Assembly: GCA_958299035.1 (NCBI GenBank)
Contig: CATQJL010000305.1
Span: forward strand, 69,904,792-69,968,791
Direction of reading: 5' to 3'
Length of the DNA stretch: 64,000 nt
DNA from: Cylicocyclus nassatus
Taxonomy: Eukaryota > Nematoda > Chromadorea > Rhabditida > Strongylidae
Each line of letters opens with the position of its first letter. Position 1 is the first letter of the stretch. A program made the position numbers and the translations under genes. Positions 12,305 through 23,433 of the stretch are shown one piece after another. Below the pieces are notes generated by a model, which saw only the letters and a list, made by a program, of their open reading frames with translations, did not search any database and had not been told where the DNA came from.

Positions 12305-12308
12305 TATA

Positions 12309-12800
12309 AAGCTGAAGTTTGTTTGTAAGTCTGTCTTTTTGTCTGCATGTCTGTCTGTCTGTCTGTCTGTACGTATGTTCCGAATAGAAAATTCCATTTC
12401 TGAACCGATCCGGACCAAACTTGGCACACATACACTTCGAGCCCCGGCGGGTGTCATAGGCTACTTTTCGTGATAGATAGACATTGATTTTATCGATTTT
12501 TATCAATTTTTTTGCAGAGTTGGGGAGCTCGGAGTTGGCACAGGGAGTAAGTGAGCATGGGGATTCCAAATACAATATTAGTTTTCAAAATTACCGATTG
12601 CTATCATCGAATTCATCTATTTTTTGTAAAGTTTGACCTGAGAGTTTGCACAAAGGGGTAATCGAACATGATGATTACGAATACAATAATAGTTTTCAAA
12701 ATCGTCCATTACTTTTACCGATTTTATCGATTATTTTTCCAAAGTTCAAGCTGCGAGACTGGCAGCTGCCACAGTGGGATAACTGAGCATGCTGATCAAG
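12309..12800 (+). repeat. Helitron 5' region: CTGT microsatellite and 120-bp-type repeats
   Basis: A (CTGT)n tract near 12350-12370 is followed by the conserved block TGACACCCGCCGGGGC (as reverse complement). Then come about three diverged units of the roughly 120-bp repeat that also occurs as five cleaner units at 34021-34610. Units contain GAGCATG...GATTACGAATACAATA and ATCGATTTTATCGA-type palindromes. Confidence 0.7.
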
Positions 12801-13555
12801 TGTAGTATCTGTTTGTGAGAATTTCCAATACTTTGTTTTTTAGAGCCTTGGATTAGAAAGATGTAAGTTGGTACTTGGTTATGCTTATTCAAGAACTTTA
12901 GCTTTATTTTTCATCCTCAATCCTGAATCAAAATATTTCTCCTGTCATCTGAGTGGATCTCAGTAAGGGTAAACGAGTGCGCTGATTAAAAACAGCCTTC
13001 CTAAAATAATTCGGGTGCTAATGCCACGATTAAGCGTATTGAAAGAGTACACCGATAGTTTAAAATTACGACGATTTTGATTTTTGGCGAAATCTGGATT
13101 TGAAGGATTTTTTGGCGTATTCTGAAAAATGTTTTATTCATGAAATACTCTTTTGGATTTCAGATTCTAATAGACCTAGACAAATTGTTGAATTGTTGCA
13201 TACACACATTGTATTTGTGGGTAAACATACATAAATATTCTAAGAAAAAACCTTTCTTCCCGAAATTTTTCAAATTTATTGGGAAGGAATTATGATGGGT
13301 TTTCGAATGAGAAAGAGAAAAAATATTTGATTAGCACGCTGGATTGGCCATTAAAAGTTAGCATACACGTTTTTTGATGCAAGGTCCCAGGATGTTTTTG
13401 GAACGACATGAAGGCGTTTTTGATGTTTCTGTAAAAATTTCTGTTTCACCGAGTATTGATATTTCCGTACGCTTTCGTCGAGAGGACCGATGGTTCTACC
13501 TCGACTGAGGTGTTAAGCCAGTGGCGCGATTCTTAACAATCTATGGTTTTTCTCG

Positions 13556-13720
13556 TCAGAGGCGACCGAGTGGTTGTCCTCGCCTGAGGCAACCGAGTGG
13601 TTGTCCTCGCCAGAGGCAACCGAGTGGTTGTCCTTGCCTGGGGCAACCGAGTGGTTGTCCTCGCCAGAGGCAACCGAGTGGTTGTACGGGACGAAGGCGA
13701 CCCGATGGTTGCTCTCGGCA
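13556..13720 (+). repeat. Hairpin minisatellite in the plus-strand Helitron 5' region
   Basis: About five units of 27 bp contain CAACCGAGTGGTTGTCCTCG. Each unit boundary can fold: GGTTG-CCTC pairs with GAGG-CAACC around a short loop, and CAACC-GAGT-GGTTG is itself an inverted repeat. The reverse-complement core CAACCACTCGGTTG makes up the larger array at 32490-33210. Small ORFs here are by-products. Confidence 0.8.
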
Positions 13721-13784
13721 GCCGTTCAGCGATGCTCTCCTCGACTGAGGCAACCGTGCGGCACGAGGCAACCACCAGAAATGA

Positions 13785-13850
13785 TCGGCGACGCCTCGCC
13801 TTATATACCCCTCCAAGGGGGCGGGGCAAGGGGCGGTCCAACTCGTGTGG
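13785..13850 (-). promoter_or_regulatory. Divergent promoter, leftward (plus-strand Helitron)
   Basis: On the minus strand a GC box (CCCCGCCCCC, about 13815-13836) is followed by TATATAAGG (13799-13807). It points away from the Rep/helicase and into the hairpin array. The same arrangement is kept at 32320-32365 in the other copy. Confidence 0.5.
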
Positions 13851-13899
13851 TTAAGCATAGGCTTTCCATACAAAAACTAATCGCCCCTTCCGAGTTGAT

Positions 13900-13950
13900 G
13901 TGACCAATCACAGCCGGCCCCGCCCCTTTCGAGGAGTGTATAAGGCGGTC
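13900..13950 (+). promoter_or_regulatory. Rep/helicase promoter of the plus-strand Helitron
   Basis: A CCAAT box (13904-13908), a GC box (CCCCGCCCC, about 13918-13926) and a TATA-like TGTATAAGG (13937-13945) lie in the right order and spacing, about 360 bp before the ATG at 14310. The other copy has the same three boxes at 32202-32244. Confidence 0.6.
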
Positions 13951-14309
13951 GATCTCGCCATTGTCGGCCACTCATCTCTGCTAACCGGCGGCCACTGAAC
14001 CACCGAGAGCTTTAAGTACTAAGCGAGGACCGAAGATCTAAGGACATGAGGACCTGATAAAGGACCAAGGATCTGAGGACCAAGCGATAAAACTTGAAAG
14101 CTCTTTCTTCCTCAATACCGAGAAGCCAATAGGCTTTACCTCGAGTACCGAAAAGCCAATAGGCTCTACCTCGAGTAGAAAAGCTCGAAGGCTCCACTTT
14201 GAGCATTGGGAAGCCAAGAGGCTTTAGCTCGAGTACCGAGAAGCCTAAAGGCTTCACATATCTCAGGCACCGAGCAGCTTATAGCCCAAAGGCTTTCTTT
14301 TATACAGGA

Positions 14310-17300
14310 TGCTGCCGAAGAAGCGTGCATCCATCGGAAGAGTTGATCCCAAGGTCAAAAAAGTCAGGGACCAACAAGAGGCTGAGACCTCTGAGCAGCG
14401 CCAAGAACGGCTAGAAGGCAATCGTGCCAGAATAGCCGAGGCGAGGGCAACGCACACGCTGGAACAGCGTGAAGCAAGTCTTTCCTAGCCTCGCCTGCGG
14501 CTTGCTGCTCTGAGAGCCTCAGAGCCACAAGAAAGTCGTGACTCTCGACACGATGACGACCTAGCGAGACACGCCGAAGCCAGGTCTCAGGAGACGGCTG
14601 AACAGCGCGAGTCTTGACTCGACAGCAGTCGAATGAGGACTGAGGCCTCACGAAGAGCGGAAACTGGTGCAGCGCATTCAGTACGGCTCGAACGTGATCG
14701 TGCTCGACATGTCCACGCTCGACATACATCTAGGCGAGTAGAGCTCCACCTCGCGGCACTGAACTACGATGCCCAGGTCGACTACTCAACCATCCGAAGG
14801 TAGTAATCGGATAGATGGATGTCGTATGTGGCAAGTGCCAATCCAAGAAGTTTAGAGCCGAACCTTCTGGCGTGTGCTGTTCCAGCTGCAAAGTCGACCT
14901 GCCGCCTTTACGCGAGCCGCCTAAGCCGCTTTGTTCATACATGTCCGGCATCAGTGCTGTGTCCAGGCATTTCTTGCAGAACATCAGGAAGTACAATGCG
15001 TGCTTCCAGATGACGTCCTTCGGCACTACGGTCGCCATTCCTGACGTTGAGGAAGAGGGCTTCGTTGCCAACGTTTAAGGTGCAGGAGCAGGTTTGTCAC
15101 AGAGTTGGATCCCTGCTTCTTATGGCAATGATAGCCCCAAGTTCTTGCAGCTGTACTTCGTCTGCGACGAGCAGCTGCAAGCAAATCAATGTTGCGGCAT
15201 CACCGGTGGCACAAGGTCGGACGTCGTGCTAGAGCTGCAAAGAATGCTGCATCAGCACAACGACCTGTGAAGGACTTCAAGACCAACCTGGACCAAATGC
15301 CTACAGACGCATATAAGGTCGTTATCCGTGCTGACAGGAGGCCTGCTGGTCAGCATGAACAACGCTTTGACGCTCTGTCTGTAAACGAGATGGCGATGGT
15401 CTTGGTTGGCGAAGACGACAGCGACGGGCGTGACATTATCATCCAAGAACGTTGCGAAACTTTGCAGCGCATCTCTGAATCCCATAGGTCGTACGATGCC
15501 CTGCAGTACCCATCTCATGTTCTGGGATGGGGTAGACGGGTATCACTTCAAAATATGGCTGAGGAATCCTAGCACTGGTGCCCCTACCAATAAGAGGGTG
15601 TTGGCTATGGATTTCCATGCGCATCGCATGATGATAAGGTCCACGTCCTTCAACCACGTCGTGAAATGTCGCCAACTATTTTATCAGTTCATCGTGAACA
15701 TGTACGCTAAGAATGAGAGTGAACGGCTCCTCTTCATTCGACGCAATCAGCGAAAGCTGCGTGCAGACGACTACATCTACCTGCGGGATGCCGTGGCCGG
15801 AGATGGAAATGTCACTGACCTCGGGCGAATGGTCACACTACCATCCTCGTTCACGGACGGCCCACGCCACATGCACGAGTACACTCAGAACGCAATGACC
15901 TACGTTAGAGCGTACGGACGTCCCGATCTGTTCATCACATTTACTTGCAACCCGGCGTGGACCGAAATTGCGGAAGAGCTCTTCCCTGGTTAAGCGCCCT
16001 TTGACCGCCACCACATCACGGCGAGCTTAAAACAGAAGCTCAGAAGCTTATAGACGTGCTAACGAAGAGTCACATACACGGACACACTCGCCGCTGGATG
16101 TACACCGTGGATTGGCAGAAACGCGCTTCCTCATGCCCACATCTTAATGTGGCTGAAGGAGAAAATACTTCCAGATCAGATCGACAGCATCATCTCGGCG
16201 GAGCTTCCCAGTCGAGAAGAGGACCCTCTTCTATTCGATGTTGTCCTTAAAAACATGATCCATGGGCCATGCGTACCACTAAATCTTAGGTCGCCTTGCA
16301 TGAAGGACAGCACATGCACCAAAAGGTACCCTCGGCAGCTGATCCGCGAAACCCAAACTGATGGCTATTCTCTACACAGAAGGCGAAAGCCTGATGATGG
16401 AGGACATACCGCCGTCATTCGAATGAAGGTGGACCATCAGGCCGTAGACGTCGTGGTGGACAACAGGTGGGTTATGCCATACACTCCCTTGCTCTCGAAA
16501 ATGTTTCGAGCACATATTAATGTGGAGTGCTGCGGTGAGGTCCTTTAAGTACATCTGCAAATATTGAACAAGGGAAGTGACATGGCAACGTTCGGTCTCG
16601 AGCATGCCACTACACCGTGGTGATATCGAGCGATATCAAATGGGCAGGTACATAAGCAAGGCAGTTTGGCTTATCCTGTGTTTCAGGAATCACGAACATT
16701 ACCCACCTGTCACCCATCTAAATGTCCATCTAGAGAATGGACAACGCGTATACTTCACGGCTGATAATGCGCTGCAAAGAGCTGCGCAACCACCTTAAAC
16801 AACTTTGACGGCATTCTTCCTTCTGTGCCAACATGATCCATTCGCACGGATTTTGTTGCACTCAGAAGTTCCAAGATATTATACTTGAAACAAGTCAACA
16901 AAGAAGTGGGCCAGAAGGAGGCAAGGCGTCGAAGTTCCCGGATATGACGTTAGAGCAGCGGATGTGTTAGCGCGTGTATACACTGTACACCCTAACCAAC
17001 CCGAACGCTTCTACCTCAGATTGTTGCTTCACACAATCCGAGGACCGATGCCATTCGCAGCCTTGAGGACCATCGATGGAGAGGTTTGGGAGATCTACAA
17101 AGAAGCGTGCCAAAAACTTGGCTTGCTTGAAGATGATTAGCAGTGGGACAGAACTCTCGCAGAAGCAGCTACGATAAGTTTCGCTACTCAACTGCGAAGT
17201 CTCTTCGGCATCATTTTGACAACCTGTCAACCGTCAAATCCTCGAGCACGGGAGAAGTGCAAAGAGGCTCTGAGTGAAGACGTACTTAGGGAATGTTACA

Positions 17301-19351
17301 GAGTGGCACCCTCTGCAGACGTCGGTTACTCTCCCCAGATATTCAACTGAGCGTGATACTGTATGAGGATTGCGTGTCGATGACCGGTCAAACCCTCAGA
17401 GACCTCGGTTTGCCGTCACCAATACGCGGACATGACCAGGCGCTTGAGAGCGATGTTCTCCGAGAGAGGCCCTATGATGCCGATCAGCTGACCACATTTG
17501 TAGAGTCCAACGACCTCTTCTTACGGAGGATCAGGAGTTGGTACCCGTGCCGTTTTGGACAAGATTTCCAGTGGCAAGGGTGGGCTACTCTTTCTCGACG
17601 CTCCGAGTGGAACAGGGAAGACGTTCCTCATCAATCTCCTACTTGATGAGATTCGCAGGAAAGGAGGAATCGCACTAGCAGTGGCATCCTCGTTGATCGC
17701 CTCAACACCGCTAGAAGGAGGCCGAACTGCTCATTCAGCCTTCAAGCTTCCTTTGGATATTGCTCATGTAGAGCACCCAGTGTGTGGGATAAGCAAAGGC
17801 ACAGGGAAAGCCAAGGTGCTACAAGAAATCAAACTCATAGTTTGGGACGAATGCACCATGGCGCATAAGAAGTGCCTAGAAGCCTTTGACAGCACACTAC
17901 ACAAACGAGGAAGCAACAGGCCAATGGATGGGGCCGTCGTGCTATTGGCTTTCGTCAAACTCTGTCAGTGATTCCGCGATCGACTCCAGATTATGAGCTG
18001 GACGCTTACCTCAAAGCTTCTCATCTCTGGAGGCATGTTCGATCGCTGAATCTCACGACTTACATGCGAGTCTACCTCTTTGACGATGAGACTGCCCGAA
18101 GCTTTGCACAACAGCTGTTGCTTCTTGGCGAAGGCAGAATTCCGGTTGAACCAAGTTCTGACTGGATTACCTTTCCTTCAGATTTCTGCAATATGGTTCG
18201 ATCGGTGGGATGTAAGATTTAGCCTAATTTTCGTAGTACTCGTAGCGGAAATTCTAAGAATAAATCTACCTCTTTTAACTATATATTACTTTGCTCGGCC
18301 GACCTTAACAACTTTCCCAATACTCTTTATTCCAAAAAATGGTTAATAAGTCGATCAACACCTATTTCTTGGAAAGAAAATTTGTGCAAAGAAAATATGA
18401 TCATAAATATGAAGAAACAATACAAAGAAGAAATACGTGTACGTGTAAAAAAAAGATGGAAGAGGAGAGAAAGAGAAAGACTAAATTTTAGTCTTGATGA
18501 ATCATCATTCACAGCCAGACCTCAGTTATATATATATGCTGTACCTTAATGAGAAATTACGATAACATACGTTTTCTAAGTACAAAAAGTTGCACTATTT
18601 TTCACTTCAGTTGTTGTCCTTCCTTATTCAATGTATCCTCTGAAAGGTCGTTATCGTATCATAGCCGGTCTTCCATTTAATTGCAGCTTCGCTATCAATC
18701 ACATGCATCCTTGTTTCCGAGACTACTAAAATTCGTTCTCTAGGAGAACTGATCGAAAAGGTCTTTCCAAACATTGCTATCAACTTCAGCAATGGGGAGT
18801 CGATTTGCAAGCGAGCAATTCTGGCACCCAAAAATGAGCAAGTGATTTCTATCAATGCTCAGATTCTAAACAGCCTACCTAGACCGGTGCCACTGTACAC
18901 ATCCGTTGGTTACGATGGTTCAGCGTGAACAGGCTGTTTACTTCCCCACTGAGTTCTTGAATTAACTCAAGCCCAATGGAATACCACCTCACAGACTTGA
19001 TCTGGAGGTTGGTTTGCCAATCATGCCTCTTCATAACATTAACCCACCGAAGAGGTGCAATGGTACAAGGCTTTGCATCAGGGATCTCATGCCAAACGTC
19101 ATAGTAGCGACCATATTGGCGGGGAAGTTCAAAGGTGAAGTCGTTCATATTCCATCCCTTTGGTCCCCTCCGATATGCCCTCTGACTTCAGGCGAGTGCA
19201 GTTTCCGGTCAGGCCTGCACTCGCCAGAGGGCCCCTGTTTTTCGCATGATCAGATGTACGTGGCGTGTTCAAGGATCCGGAGTCCGGCGAACCTGTACAT
19301 GCTCCCGACGGGAGCACAGCTAACGTAGTTTATCCCAGGGCGCTAACATAA
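14310..19351 (+). pseudogene. Helitron Rep/PIF1-like helicase pseudogene
   Basis: From the ATG (14310) the frame opens MLPKKRASIGRVDPK, matching the N-terminus of the minus-strand copy, but it hits a TAG near 14487. The rest is recognisable only in pieces: a cysteine-rich N-terminal block (about 14815-15078), the Rep region (15406-15993, with FITFTCNPAWTEI at the end), a Rep fragment with a damaged HUH region near 16110-16150, the Walker A region reading APSGTGKT (17600-17625), Walker B WDECTM (about 17848), and a helicase C-terminal part around 19000-19320. Many stops and frameshifts plus an insert at 18211-18742 show it is dead. It has one 23-residue N-terminal repeat where the other copy has about eleven. 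Confidence 0.9.
18211..18742 (+). other. 532-bp insert in the helicase pseudogene
   Basis: Alignment to the minus-strand copy (reverse complement near 27160) shows this piece is extra, bounded by GGA on both sides. It begins TGTAAGATTTAG and ends TTCTCTAG, so it has intron-like GT...AG edges. Removing GT...AG would leave three extra bases and a TGA, so it is not a clean intron. No family recognised. Confidence 0.6.
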
Positions 19352-19380
19352 TTGCATGTTGTAATATAGTACAGTATTTA

Positions 19381-20145
19381 TTAGGTTGGCATATAAGTTT
19401 TGCAACTTTTCCCGTAACTTTTTTCCTATTTTATGTAGCAATCTCATTTTGTGCCATCATGTAGATCGTGATGTAAGCTGCAAGTCTGCGCAAATCGTTC
19501 GATTTTTGATAACGTAGTACAAAAAATCTAAGTATTTTTTAAATCGAGGTTTCACGATTTTTTGGCAAACATGAAGCCCTACGAAACCTGATTCAAACAT
19601 ATGAAAAAGCAATTATAGGCAGCATGTAGCTGGAAGTTGGCACATTGGAATCAGTGAAGAGGAAATGAAATTTAAACACAAATTAAGGTGGGGCGCCTTT
19701 GAGAAGTTGAACAAGTCAAATGCGTCAAGTTTTGAAGGCAATTTGTCAATAACTAAGCTGCGAAAAGTCAGATTTCGCTACGACTTTGCACTAATAGAGT
19801 AATCTTATGCGGTTAACACGATTATCATATTCATTTGTCGCTAAAATGAAATTCATCTTTTGATCTCACAAACGAGGTCTTTTCATGCAAAACGGGTCTC
19901 ATTTTTGTGATCAGCATGTCAAATAAGCCCTACAGGCCAAGTTTCAGCAAAATCTGATGCATTCTAAAATTTTTCCCATAGTACCGTAAACCTGCCGTAA
20001 TCCTCACATAGAATGCTAAAATTCGGCAAAAATGTGTGCATTAGAAGCTTACATCATATTCCTTATATTGCCAAAAAAATGAATGCGCTACGTTCAAATA
20101 GACAAAAGTTATACAAAAAGTTGCATTACTTATGTTCCAACCTAA
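19381..20145. mobile_element. Mariner-type TIR element in the Helitron 3' UTR
   Basis: The TIRs are TTAGGTTGGCATATAAGTTT and the inverse of TTAGGTTGGAACATAAGTAA, flanked by TA. The uninterrupted target (GTATTTATTTGTTGCATGCC) is present in the minus-strand Helitron near 26456-26475, which confirms insertion into a pre-existing Helitron. It is 765 bp with no transposase. Confidence 0.85.
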
Positions 20146-20504
20146 TATTTGTTGCATGCCTTTCTACTGGAAAATAAAAAAAAAAATTGGAAAATACGAA
20201 ATCCAAAAAAATGGCAAAACGAAAGCCCAAAAAATGGCAAAACGAAAGCCCAAAAAAATGACAGACAGTGGCGGTCAGGGCAGGTAGGTGGGACAAACAA
20301 GAAGCTAAACAGATCCAGTCGAGCTTACTTCCTCACTGATGAGTTCCGGGAAAAGCCTAGGGCCTGTTTAGCCAAACCGTCTAAGGGTGGGAACATAACG
20401 GTACAAGCATACCTTCGATACATAGAGCCACGTACTCTGGTAACCTTCACTTTGAGTGTCATGAGAGGACACAACCTTCACCTGGAGAGAAGTACAAGTC
20501 ATCC

Positions 20505-20537
20505 GGGGCGAAGCCCCGGATATTATGACATAACTAA
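20505..20537 (+). other. Helitron 3' terminal hairpin and CTAA end
   Basis: A perfect 9-bp stem (ATCCGGGGC/GCCCCGGAT) with a GAA loop is followed 15 nt later by CTAA and a flanking T. It would act as the rolling-circle termination signal. The end differs in sequence from the terminus of the related minus-strand Helitron. Confidence 0.65.
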
Positions 20538-21739
20538 TGACTAACTATTTAAAGATGAATGTGAATGAGGCAAATATAGTAGTGACATCCAAAGAAAAGC
20601 TCAAAAAACCGAAAGATTGCGTTTTCATGGCCTTTTTTGCTGAAAAGAGGGTTTTTCTTCAAAAATTCAGTTAGAAATTAGGACAAAACTTATCACTTAA
20701 CCTTTCTATAGACTGCGATTGAGCGTTGGAGGTTCATGAAAGCCGCTGGAGTTCAACAAAAACGAGAAACTGCGCTGAAATCTTGCGCAGAGAGTCGCCA
20801 CATAAATGCTGGTCTATCTCGTTATGGAGTGAGATTCAAGACCCGCGACGTTGTCAGTGCTCCTGGCCGTGCCATGAGGATCACAAGATATATAGTATTA
20901 TAGGGTTTCGTTATGACCCCGCGGAGATCAATGACCAGAGCCAAATGCCCCGCCGGCTCTGGTCTCTCTCCGCTGCTCGTCTGCGTCTCCGCGCGCTGCG
21001 AGCTACCTCGCTACCCCAAGCGCGGGGCACGGGGCATTTGGCTCTGGTACCCTTTTCTTCGCTGTTTCGAACCCAATTTTAGCAAGCTATATATCATTTT
21101 GAAGCTCTTGATCTCTATTTTCACGCTGACAACGTCGCAGGACTCCTTTTTATGATTTAAACAAGAAAACCGGCAAAAACCTTGTTTTTGAAAATCTCTC
21201 GTTTTTCTCCTAGTTTGACTCTTTTCACGCAGTTTCTTTGTGTAGTCGATAGGTCTTGTTTCTGTCTATGATGTAGACAACGTCGCCGAGCTTATTTCTT
21301 CGCTCATGCCGCTTTTTTTGTGAAAATTACTAAAAAATGCGTTTTTCTTTACCTTATTCTTTTTCAGTAGTTTCGCAACGAATTTCCTCCAGCTTGGACG
21401 ATACTTGCTCAGAATGATGAGCGGAAGAATCTAGACAACGTCGCAGGGTACAAGAGGGACGGCGCGGGGGTAAAATTCAAAGGAGCATCAAAAATCAAAA
21501 CCCCGTGTTGCGAATTGCTGGTCCTGGAGCGAAAACTTGCACTCTGTAAAGCCGCCAAATGAGAGATTTCAAATCTTATTGCAGCGTTTTGATCCGGTTT
21601 ACAGCCGTTTCTTTTGCTTTTATGTCTGTTTTACATCATATTCTCTTCTCTGATCTTCTTTGAACAACCTTCACCATTTGTGACGTCAGATGTTCAAACA
21701 ACCTTCACTTTTGGCGCCCTGTCTCTAGACTATCGAAGG
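20538..21739. other. Unclassified repeat-like DNA with a recurrent GACAACGTCGC motif
   Basis: The 11-13 bp motif GACAACGTCGC(A)GG occurs in forward orientation near 21128, 21278 and 21433, and inverted near 20850. The stretch has GC-rich patches and no recognised ORF. Its 3' side leads into a Helitron 3' end at 21740-21852, so it may be the body of a short non-autonomous Helitron. Confidence 0.35.
20935..21047. mobile_element. Tiny element with 18-bp terminal inverted repeats
   Basis: CCAGAGCCAAATGCCCCG at the left is perfectly inverted at the right, giving a 113-bp unit with a GC-rich centre. Ends in CAGAG recall hAT-like TIRs, but the flanking 8 bp do not match, so no target duplication supports that. 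Confidence 0.45.
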
Positions 21740-21852
21740 TATGGGTACAAGTAAAGAGTCGCACTTCCATTCCTCTTTTTGAGGAATACAATTTTGGCTT
21801 TTTTTTGATCGAAGTGTATGTGATGCCGGGCGGAGCGAGGTAAGCCAGCAAG
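21740..21852 (+). mobile_element. Helitron 3' end fragment
   Basis: The sequence CCTCTTTTTGAGGAATACAA, then GAAGTGTATGTGATGCCGGG and GGTAAGCCAGCAAG, closely matches the 3' termini on the minus strand at 24793-25080. The hairpin reads CCGGGC-GGAGC-GAGG with a mismatch, and the expected CTAG end has become CAAG. Confidence 0.6.
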
Positions 21853-23433
21853 TCCTTGATAAATCGCACATTCAACTATACTACTTCCGTATTTTTTCTT
21901 GGCTAGAAATAAAAAATGAATGGAATAAAAATGCAAACTCCGCTCCTACACATCCTGAGCTCCGCCAATCACGAAATCATAAAGCTTATACATATGGAAG
22001 TACGACCGTGTATTTTCAAACTTTGAAGGGGTCCCAGTTCTCGAGAAATGCTGATGTTTAGGTTAAAAGCGGTAAAAAATTAAGGGACATCCTAGTAAAA
22101 ATCACATATCTAGTATACACTAAAAAATAATCCTACATAAGGAAACATTTTTTAAGCCTTTTTAACATTTCAGAATGCCCCATACGAATCCCAATTCCGA
22201 TGGCCCAAAATGTCTCAGATTTTGGGGTCCATTGAATCATCACGAAACCATTCTTTTTTTCGATGTGAACAAATTTTTGGCTCGAAACTTTCATCAGCTT
22301 TACCGTCTGTTATTTGATGACTTTTCTCGTGAGTTAAGGCAAAGAAATTGTGTTGAAATTCTGTTGCTGTGAAGATTTTTTTCATCGGAACTGCACTGGT
22401 TAGTAAAAAAAACAAGTCGTTCACACTAAAAAAGCACGATTGCAATTTTCGATCGTAATGTAACTTTCCCAAGCATTTTCTCCTTCTTGAAGTCAGCTCC
22501 ATCAATTTTCTAGCATTCCTATCCCACATCCTTCGAGTGTTCCTACGTATGCGTTTGGTGTACATTTCAAAACATTAAAAAAATGACAACAAGGAAGTTG
22601 AAACTGCTGTTGTAAATTCTAGAATTTGCATACACTGCTCTCAATGAAAAATTCATTTTTGTACTGTGGGATGCCTTCACATATTGCTAGTAAAACCTTT
22701 GGTTTATTGACAATTTCGTTTATGTGTTTTCGCTCATAATGGATTTTTGCGTTAATGCATAATTCACACCCGTCTCATGGAATATCGCTTTCGCGCTTTG
22801 ATATGCAAACCACCTTCACATATATTCAAACAACTATCAGGATATTGTCCGGTCTTTTTGGCAATCTTTCAAAAGTTTTCATAGCTATGATACGACCATC
22901 ATCCGTCAAGAATACAGGAAGGTCTATCATGTACAACAGTGCTCATGATGTTAAGATACAAACGTTTTTGAAGCAGATTTGTTGGCGTAATCTGCAGCCA
23001 GGAAGAAAATTTTTTGTGCTGACCCCTTCTGTGAATTTTTTGGTAGCCATTTCAAATTAGTAGCTTTTTTACTCTTCTCATTTCCTTTATTCGAGCTTTT
23101 TTCCTCCAATCAGGTATAGTGATCAGACGTTAGTTGGTGTAGAACAGCATAGCATTTTTTTACTCGCAAATTTTATGTATCATGCAATCGTTCAGTTCAT
23201 CGTTCAGGGATTTTCACTTCAAATTTCCCGTATTGTCCATCTACCATTTCCACTTTTTAGCATTTTCTTGAAAAAGCAAATGTTACAACTTCACTCACGC
23301 GATTTGTGAAATTTTTCAGCTGAAGGCCATTACAAGGCTTATCTTTCAGAATAGTAAAAACGCTGAAGGAAACACCAAATGCAAATGTTAGTGCCAGCAG
23401 AAGGAGAAGCTCAAATCAAATACGATATATGTA
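21853..23433. other. No recognised feature
   Basis: AT-rich sequence. The longest ORFs are about 100-116 codons and show no domain I recognise. No repeat structure found. Confidence 0.3.

Larger units (their letters stand above)
10607..20537 (+). mobile_element. Decayed autonomous Helitron, plus-strand copy
   Basis: The left end is A then TCTTATA (10607) and the right end is CTAA (20534-20537) followed by T. A strong hairpin, ATCCGGGGC-GAA-GCCCCGGAT, lies about 15 nt upstream. These are the Helitron termini (5' TC, 3' hairpin and CTRR, insertion between A and T). The interior is homologous, in the opposite orientation, to the element at 24793-34752 from the 5' end to the 3' UTR. It is interrupted by TIR elements at 10614-11293, 11298-12304 and 19381-20145 and by a 532-bp insert at 18211-18742. 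The coding region has many stops. Confidence 0.8.
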
